NCBI GenBank assembly: GCA_017622085.1
Contig: JAGARU010000030.1
Span: 1-64,000, forward strand
Source: Clostridia bacterium
GTDB lineage: Bacteria; Bacillota; Clostridia; Oscillospirales; CAG-272
Direction: 5' to 3'
Length of the DNA stretch: 64,000 nt
Position numbers and translations under genes: made by a program. Of the stretch, positions 59,127 through 64,000 are shown piece by piece. Position 1 is the stretch's first letter. Every line of letters begins with the position of its first letter. The notes beneath the pieces were generated by a model. It was not told the origin of the DNA and did not search any database. It was given only the letters and a program-made list of their open reading frames with translations.

Positions 59127-61067
59127 TTCGCTGTCTTCTTTGTTGAAATTCTCTTCCTCTTCGTAAAGCTGCATCAAAAGATCCTCGGTCTGAATGCGCT
59201 CATCCTCCAAGGCGGCGGCGCGCACGTAATCGGTGGCCGCCTCGCCAAACAGCTCGGTTTCGATTTCAATCAGCCGTGCCTCAAGGCGGGGAATCTCCTT
59301 CGCCACAAATTGACGGCGCTTTTGGTCCTTTCGCTTTTTGGCGGCCTCCTGCTTGGCTTGCAGATATTCATCCTTGCCGTTGGAGGCGACGCTTTGCGCC
59401 TTGCCGTCTCCCTTGGCAAGCTCGGCGCGACGCTCCTGCTCCCGGCAAAATTCCTCATAGGAGCCGGTAAAGTCCTCGTAGGTGTCGGGGGAGGACAGAT
59501 GCAAAAAGCGGGTGGCCAGACGGGAAACGAAGTATCGGTCGTGAGACACGGCGATGATCGTTCCGTCAAAGGCGGACAGTGCGTTTTCCAGCGCCTCGCG
59601 GGAGGCGATGTCCAAGTGGTTGGTGGGCTCGTCCAGAATCAGCACGTTCATCTTTGACAGAATCAGCTTAGCCAGCGTCAAACGAGCGCGCTCGCCGCCG
59701 CTGAGCAGGGAAACGGTCTTTTCGATGTCGTCACCCGTAAAGCGGAACAGTGCCAGCGTGTTGCGGATCTCCGTTTGGGTCAAGGAGGGATACGCATCCC
59801 AAAGCTCGTCTAAAATGGTCTTCTCCGGATCGAGATTCTGGTTTTCCTGATCGTAGTAGCCAATGGTCACGTTGTAGCCGAATTCCAGCTTTCCGCCGGT
59901 GGGGGATAGCTGACCCATCAGAAGCTTGATGAAGGTGGATTTTCCGCAACCGTTGGGGCCCAGCACAAACAGACGCTCCTTCTTTTTGAGAAGGAAGGAA
60001 AGCTCCCGGAACAGCCGATGCTCGCCAAAGGCCATGGAAAGCCCCTTGACCGTAAGCACGTCGTTGCCGCTCTCGTGGGATTCCGTAAAGGTGAATCGGA
60101 TGGACTTGGGCGCATCCTTGGGCTTTTCAATTTTGGTCATCCGCGCCAGGGCCTTCTCCCGGGATTCTGCGGCTATGATGTTCCGCTCTCGGTTCCATGC
60201 TCTCTGCTGGGCAATGTAGGCCTCCAGCCGGGCAATTTCCTTTTGCTGATTTTTGTATTGGTGCTCCAGCACCTCGCGGTCCTTTTCCTTTTTCTCCACG
60301 TACGCCGTGTAGTTGCCGTTGTAGAGCTTGGCGTGACGGTGCTCGATCTCCAACGTCTTGTTGGTTACCCGATCGAGGAAGTATCGGTCGTGGCTGATGA
60401 GCATAACCGTCTTTTTGTAAGTGGCCAGATGCTTTTCCAACCATTCCATGGTGGCCGTATCCAGATGGTTGGTGGGCTCGTCCAGCATCAGAATGTCCGG
60501 CTCCTGAGAGAGCAGTCGCGCCAAAGCCAGACGGGTGCGCTGACCTCCGCTGAGGTCGGACACCTCCATGCCGTGGTAGGACTTGTCGAAGCCCAGCTTT
60601 TCAAGAAAGCTGGCGCAACGGGACTTGTACTCCAGTCCGCCTTCGGAAATGTAAGTTTGATTTAAGGAAGTAAACTCCGCCGTCAGCCGATCCAGCTCCG
60701 CACCGTGGGTGGTTTTCAAAAGCTGTTCCAGCTCCGCCAAGCGATATTCGGCTAAAATCAAGTGGGGGAACGCGGCATACATCTGCTCCAGCACGGTGCC
60801 GCCGATGGGATGCCCGCCAATTTCCGCCGTGTTGCGAAAGGCGTTGTCCTGTGCCAGCATGCCCACCGTTTTGCCCCGTCCAATAAATACGGAGCCCTCG
60901 TCGGTGGTGTACTCGCCGGTAATCAGCTTGAACAGGGAGCTTTTTCCGCATCCGTTCACGCCCACCACGCCCAATCGGTCGTTCTCCTCGATGGAGAAGG
61001 AAATATTCTCAAAAATGGTGACGACCCCGTAGCGAAGGGCGAGGTCGTTTACACTAATTGCAATCAT
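59124..61067 (-). CDS. ABC-F family ATPase
   Basis: This 647-residue soluble ATPase has two ABC domains and no membrane part; ABC-F proteins act on ribosomes stalled by difficult peptides or antibiotics. Domain 1 has GVNGCGKSSLF and LSGGQRTRLALARL; domain 2 has GPNGCGKSTFIKLL and LSGGERARLTLAKL. The inter-domain linker is a long helical hairpin (about 240-310) containing an arm that reaches the ribosome. The C-terminus is a coiled coil (about 530-640). It resembles YdiF/Uup more than resistance types (Vga, OptrA), though I cannot exclude the latter. It lies 18 bases after the membrane-protein gene. Confidence 0.9.
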   Translation of the reverse strand: MIAISVNDLALRYGVVTIFENISFSIEENDRLGVVGVNGCGKSSLFKLITGEYTTDEGSVFIGRGKTVGMLAQDNAFRNTAEIGGHPIGGTVLEQMYAAFPHLILAEYRLAELEQLLKTTHGAELDRLTAEFTSLNQTYISEGGLEYKSRCASFLEKLGFDKSYHGMEVSDLSGGQRTRLALARLLSQEPDILMLDEPTNHLDTATMEWLEKHLATYKKTVMLISHDRYFLDRVTNKTLEIEHRHAKLYNGNYTAYVEKKEKDREVLEHQYKNQQKEIARLEAYIAQQRAWNRERNIIAAESREKALARMTKIEKPKDAPKSIRFTFTESHESGNDVLTVKGLSMAFGEHRLFRELSFLLKKKERLFVLGPNGCGKSTFIKLLMGQLSPTGGKLEFGYNVTIGYYDQENQNLDPEKTILDELWDAYPSLTQTEIRNTLALFRFTGDDIEKTVSLLSGGERARLTLAKLILSKMNVLILDEPTNHLDIASREALENALSAFDGTIIAVSHDRYFVSRLATRFLHLSSPDTYEDFTGSYEEFCREQERRAELAKGDGKAQSVASNGKDEYLQAKQEAAKKRKDQKRRQFVAKEIPRLEARLIEIETELFGEAATDYVRAAALEDERIQTEDLLMQLYEEEENFNKEDSE

Positions 61068-61085
61068 CGTCGTATCTTTCTATGA

Positions 61086-61871
61086 TTATTTTTTGGGGAA
61101 CAGAACCTGCTTGGTTCGTCCGAGGCCGTAAATGCCGAGGGCAACCATCCAAAGTCCGTCCGTTACGAAAATGGCTTCCCGGTTCAGATTGAACAGGTAG
61201 GCGATTACCGTGGCGCCGCCGACGGACAGGCAAAGCGCGCCGCTGACGGCGCCGAAGAGGATCAAAAGCAAGGGCTTTGCTTCCTTGTAAGAATGCTTTA
61301 CCTCGCAGAACAGCAAGTACGCCAGCGTGACGGTGGCGATGGAAGGGAAGTAGCGGAAGGGGCTGACCAGGGTGACGCTGTCGTTGAAGTAAGCGCAAAA
61401 GGCCTCAACGGTAGCCCAAAGCGTAGCACCGCCTCCAAGAATGGAAAGCAGGGGGGATTTTTCTCCCCGACAGAGGAACAGCATAACAAAGAAGCCGGCA
61501 GCGATCAGGGTGAGCAGAAGTCTCACGTATAAAACCTTGTCCATGGCCGTCCGGTTGGCAAGAAACGTCATCACCGCATCCAGCACCAGCGCGAAGGCGG
61601 CAAACAGGGAGGCAAAATCCAAAAGAGGAGAAATTTTGTAATCCGGTGCATAATTGTCCCGCCGCAGGGCAAGAATGGGGTACAGCAAAGCCCCCAGGGC
61701 GGCCGCCCATCCGATCACCAGGGTAAGGATCCAAAGGGGAGAGCGGGTATCAAAATGACCAATGGAAAAGTCGAAGGCATATCCTAAGGAAAGTCCGCCG
61801 AGAATGGCGGCAATACAGGCGGCGGCACTTACGCCGGCCAGCCAGAGCTTATTTGCGGTTCTTTTTTGCAT
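61086..61871 (-). CDS. Seven-to-eight-helix membrane protein
   Basis: This 261-residue polytopic membrane protein has about seven to eight helices, no known motif, and a short basic N-terminus (MQKRTANKLW). No catalytic or transport motif is seen. It is upstream of the ABC-F gene in the same direction. The pair is likely co-transcribed, but the relation is unknown. Confidence 0.75.
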   Translation of the reverse strand: MQKRTANKLWLAGVSAAACIAAILGGLSLGYAFDFSIGHFDTRSPLWILTLVIGWAAALGALLYPILALRRDNYAPDYKISPLLDFASLFAAFALVLDAVMTFLANRTAMDKVLYVRLLLTLIAAGFFVMLFLCRGEKSPLLSILGGGATLWATVEAFCAYFNDSVTLVSPFRYFPSIATVTLAYLLFCEVKHSYKEAKPLLLILFGAVSGALCLSVGGATVIAYLFNLNREAIFVTDGLWMVALGIYGLGRTKQVLFPKK

Positions 61872-62195
61872 GCTTCGTTACTCCTTGCAAATGGGGATCG
61901 GAAAAATCCCTACATTTATATATTATATATAGATTGGGGGCGCTTGTCCTTGAATCAGACACTCCCGTTACAGCAATATACACACAATATGATACCACAA
62001 AATCGAGCCAACTGCAAGAAAGTTTGGCATATTTTCATGCGAGCAAGCGAAAAACACATAAAAACAGGGTTTGATTGGGCAAAAGACGGACAAATCCGTC
62101 CCAAAAACAGATGCCAAATGTGGTTTTTGTGCATTATGCATATAAAGCGGTTGAAAAAATCTCTATATTTCTATGTGCGACGAAGTGGAAACATA

Positions 62196-62224
62196 TTGAT
62201 TTTTTTTTGAATCTGTGATAAAAT
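62196..62224 (+). promoter_or_regulatory. Promoter of the S10 ribosomal operon
   Basis: TTGATT (62196-62201) and TAAAAT (62219-62224) are 17 bases apart, with a run of T after the -35 box. Confidence 0.65.
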
Positions 62225-62230
62225 TGTAAA

Positions 62231-62495
62231 GCTTGATATGCGATGAACCGGGAGGTTGCTGCACACGCCGCCATGCGTTTTGCAGGGAATTTCCGGGGAG
62301 CATATAGCAAACCGGGCGACAGATAACATCGGAACACACTCTGCTGTGGGTTTCCGTCTGTCAGTCATAATCCGGAGCGAACCCGAGTCCCTCGCGTCAG
62401 TTCCGGTTTTATTGAGTGGCACACGGAAACACACGGCAAAGTGTTCCAAACGGTTTGTCCCCCATAAATTATAATATTTAAGGAGGAAAAAGCAA
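62231..62495 (+). ncRNA. Structured 5' leader of the S10 operon, possible autogenous control
   Basis: About 265 nt between the predicted start site and rpsJ. One nested hairpin is visible: GACAGA (62318-62323) pairs with TCTGTC (62357-62362), enclosing CGGAACACAC and GTGGGTTTCCG. A second hairpin pairs CTGCA and TGCAG around 62260-62285. A leader of this length before rpsJ fits feedback control by a ribosomal protein, as by L4 in other bacteria, but the type is not identified. Confidence 0.5.
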
Positions 62496-62807
62496 ATGGC
62501 AGTTAAGGAAAAGATCCGGGTAAGACTGAAGGGCTACGACCACAAGCTGGTTGATGCCGCATCTGCAAAGATCGTTGAGACCGCTAAGAGAAACGGCGCT
62601 ACCGTTTCCGGTCCGATTCCGCTTCCCACCGAAAAGGAAATCGTAACGATCCTTCGCGCTGTACACAAGTACAAGGACAGCCGCGAGCAGTTCGAACAGC
62701 GCACCCACAAGCGTCTCATTGAGATCGAGAAGCCTTCTCAGAAGGTTGTTGAAGCTCTCATGAGCGTTGAGCTCCCCGCAGGCGTAGAAATCGAAGTTAA
62801 GCTTTGA
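62496..62807 (+). CDS. rpsJ: 30S ribosomal protein S10
   Basis: This 103-residue ribosomal protein is the first gene of the S10-spc-type operon and also the NusE transcription factor. The family features [28 protein letters not shown] and [15 protein letters not shown] are all present. The ATG follows AAGGAGG. The gene downstream is rplC, as usual, but after an unusually long 156-base gap. Confidence 0.98.
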   Translation: MAVKEKIRVRLKGYDHKLVDAASAKIVETAKRNGATVSGPIPLPTEKEIVTILRAVHKYKDSREQFEQRTHKRLIEIEKPSQKVVEALMSVELPAGVEIEVKL

Positions 62808-62869
62808 TTCTCGCTTAACCCCAAGAAGCCATCCTGACCGTACAGTGACGCGCCCCACTCAGGCGACTC

Positions 62870-62940
62870 ATGATGACGGCAAGGTCAAGTTGGCGCTGCC
62901 GGCGTGGCTGCCGGCAAAAACAGAGGCGTCAACCAATAAC
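62870..62940 (+). other. Hairpin-containing gap between rpsJ and rplC
   Basis: GCCGGC (about 62900) and a second GCCGGC about six bases on form a 6-bp stem within TGCCGGCGTGGCTGCCGGC, followed by AAAAAC. The rest of the 156-base gap is without a gene. It could be a processing or control site. Confidence 0.45.
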
Positions 62941-62963
62941 CTTAATTTAGGAGGAAAGCAAAA

Positions 62964-63596
62964 ATGAAAAAAGGTATTATCGGAAAGAAGCTGGGCATGA
63001 CTCAGATTTTCGATGAAAACGGCATCGTAATTCCCGTAACGGTTATCGAAGCCGGCCCCTGTGCAGTAGTACAGAAGAAGACCGTGGAGAACGATGGTTA
63101 CTCCGCACTTCAGCTTGGTTTTGAGGACAAGACCGAGAAGCACACCACCAAGCCCCTCGCTGGTCACTTCAAGAAGGCCGGCGTAAGCGCAAAGAGACAC
63201 CTCAAGGAGTTCAAGCTTGAGAACGCAGCCGAGTATGAAGTTGGCGCTATGATCACCGCCGATACCTTCGCCGCAGGCGAGAAGGTCGACATTACTGGTA
63301 TCACCAAGGGTCACGGATACTCCGGTACCGTTAAGAGATGGAACAACCACATCCTCAGAATGACTCACGGTACGGGTCCCGTTCACCGTCAGCCCGGTTC
63401 TATGGGTGCTAACTCCACTCCTTCGAGAATCTTCAAGAACAAGAAAATGGCAGGTCAGTACGGTAACGATAAGCTCACCGTTCTTAACCTGGAAGTTGTT
63501 AAGGTTGATGCAGAAAAGAACCTGATCGCAGTAAAGGGTGCAGTTCCCGGCGCTCGCAACGGTATCGTCTTCATCCGCGACAGCATCAAAGCATAA
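62964..63596 (+). CDS. rplC: 50S ribosomal protein L3
   Basis: This 210-residue ribosomal protein starts [19 protein letters not shown]. It has the conserved [15 protein letters not shown] and [14 protein letters not shown] segment, whose Gln is the usual methylation site. AGGAGG lies before the ATG. rplD follows after 21 bases. Confidence 0.98.
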   Translation: MKKGIIGKKLGMTQIFDENGIVIPVTVIEAGPCAVVQKKTVENDGYSALQLGFEDKTEKHTTKPLAGHFKKAGVSAKRHLKEFKLENAAEYEVGAMITADTFAAGEKVDITGITKGHGYSGTVKRWNNHILRMTHGTGPVHRQPGSMGANSTPSRIFKNKKMAGQYGNDKLTVLNLEVVKVDAEKNLIAVKGAVPGARNGIVFIRDSIKA

Positions 63597-63617
63597 GCGA
63601 AAGGGAGGAAAAAAGAA

Positions 63618-64000
63618 TGCCTAATATTAAAGTTGTAAACATGGCAGGTAGCCAGGTAGGCGAAATCAGCTTGTCTGACGTAGTTTTCGGTGCTGAGATC
63701 AACGGCGCCGTCCTCCACATGGCAGTAAGAGCTTTCCTTGCAAACCAGAGACAGGGAACTCAGTCCACTCTTACCAGAAGCGAAGTTTCCGGCGGCGGCA
63801 AGAAGCCCTGGAAGCAGAAGGGTACCGGTCGCGCAAGACAGGGCTCTACCCGTTCTCCTCAGTGGAGACACGGCGGTATCGCTCTTGGTCCCAAGCCCCG
63901 CACCTACCGCGTAAAGCTCAACAAGAAGGTTAAGCGCCTCGCAATCCAGAGCGCACTTTCTTCCAAGGTTGCAGCAAACGAGCTCATCGTTGTTGATCAG
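63618..64000 (+). CDS. rplD: 50S ribosomal protein L4 (5' part)
   Basis: The 127 visible codons start [19 protein letters not shown]. They contain the loop [21 protein letters not shown] and [19 protein letters not shown] that lines the exit tunnel. The frame is cut by the window edge. AGGGAGG precedes the ATG. L4 is the autogenous regulator of the S10 operon in Gammaproteobacteria, of interest for the leader upstream. Confidence 0.97.

Larger units (their letters stand above)
61872..62495. other. Intergenic region with the S10 operon promoter and leader
   Basis: The left 320 bases (61872-62195) are AT-rich and hold nothing I can support. The rest holds the promoter and the structured leader of the ribosomal protein operon. 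Confidence 0.7.

Overview
The window looks like chromosome from an endospore-forming member of the Clostridia (Bacillota), probably a gut lineage near Oscillospirales or Christensenellales. The evidence is spoVAC, spoVAD and spoVAE, a SipL-like SPOCS protein, Firmicutes-type promoters (TTGACA-17-TATAAT), strong AGGAGG ribosome binding sites, and housekeeping genes of Firmicutes type (mnmM, rpmF after a YceD gene, the S10 operon). The placement below class level is inference. No rRNA, tRNA, CRISPR array or transposase was found.

Layout. 1-5.5 kb: 3' part of a heavy-metal P-type ATPase divergent from a TetR regulator with cytidine deaminase; pdxK; two small phage-like genes divergent from an XRE/S24-type repressor whose peptidase residues are lost. 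5.5-10.1 kb: araD, trpS, a TagO/WecA-type transferase, a membrane-anchored protein and mscL follow that repressor as one transcription unit. 10.1-19.6 kb: two-component system, HtrA protease, a large anchored surface protein, a radical SAM/SDR pair, an S1-domain protein and a zinc-ribbon protein. 19.7-29.8 kb: a split spoVA locus (spoVAC at 19.7 kb, spoVAD-spoVAE at 26.5 kb) separated by a GH35 beta-galactosidase, a polysaccharide deacetylase, a LarA-type enzyme, an ECF sigma factor fused to an unknown domain and an XRE regulator. An intergenic repeat block and a nucleoside phosphorylase follow. 29.9-36.6 kb: minus-strand operon rimM-trmD-murJ-O-antigen ligase-like-DUF4330-obgE. 36.7-39.6 kb: SipL-like spore protein and a ROK glucokinase.

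40.4-52.7 kb holds the most unusual unit, a 12.3-kb operon. It encodes a non-lipoprotein solute-binding protein with two N-terminal carbohydrate-binding-like modules, two separate pairs of sugar ABC permeases, an NHL-propeller/TPR/YIP1 membrane protein, and a 951-residue secreted protein of the DUF5696 kind that I read as a possible glycosidase. No ABC ATPase is encoded, so a shared MsmK/UgpC-type ATPase elsewhere is assumed. I recall similar gene sets in other Bacillota, but I know of no defined function. A ROK glucokinase is divergent from it, and two copies of a GTAAAT-N3-ATTTAC palindrome lie in the 870-base gap between them.

52.8-64 kb is mostly housekeeping: alaS, mnmM, a VanY-type D,D-peptidase, YceD and rpmF, an ABC-F protein, two membrane proteins, and the start of the S10 ribosomal operon (rpsJ, rplC, partial rplD) behind a 265-nt structured leader. 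Regulatory highlights are an ECF promoter plus a perfect CcpA cre site in front of the fused sigma factor, matching operator-like sites in two divergent promoters around the S24-type repressor, and a TetR operator overlapping its own -10 box.
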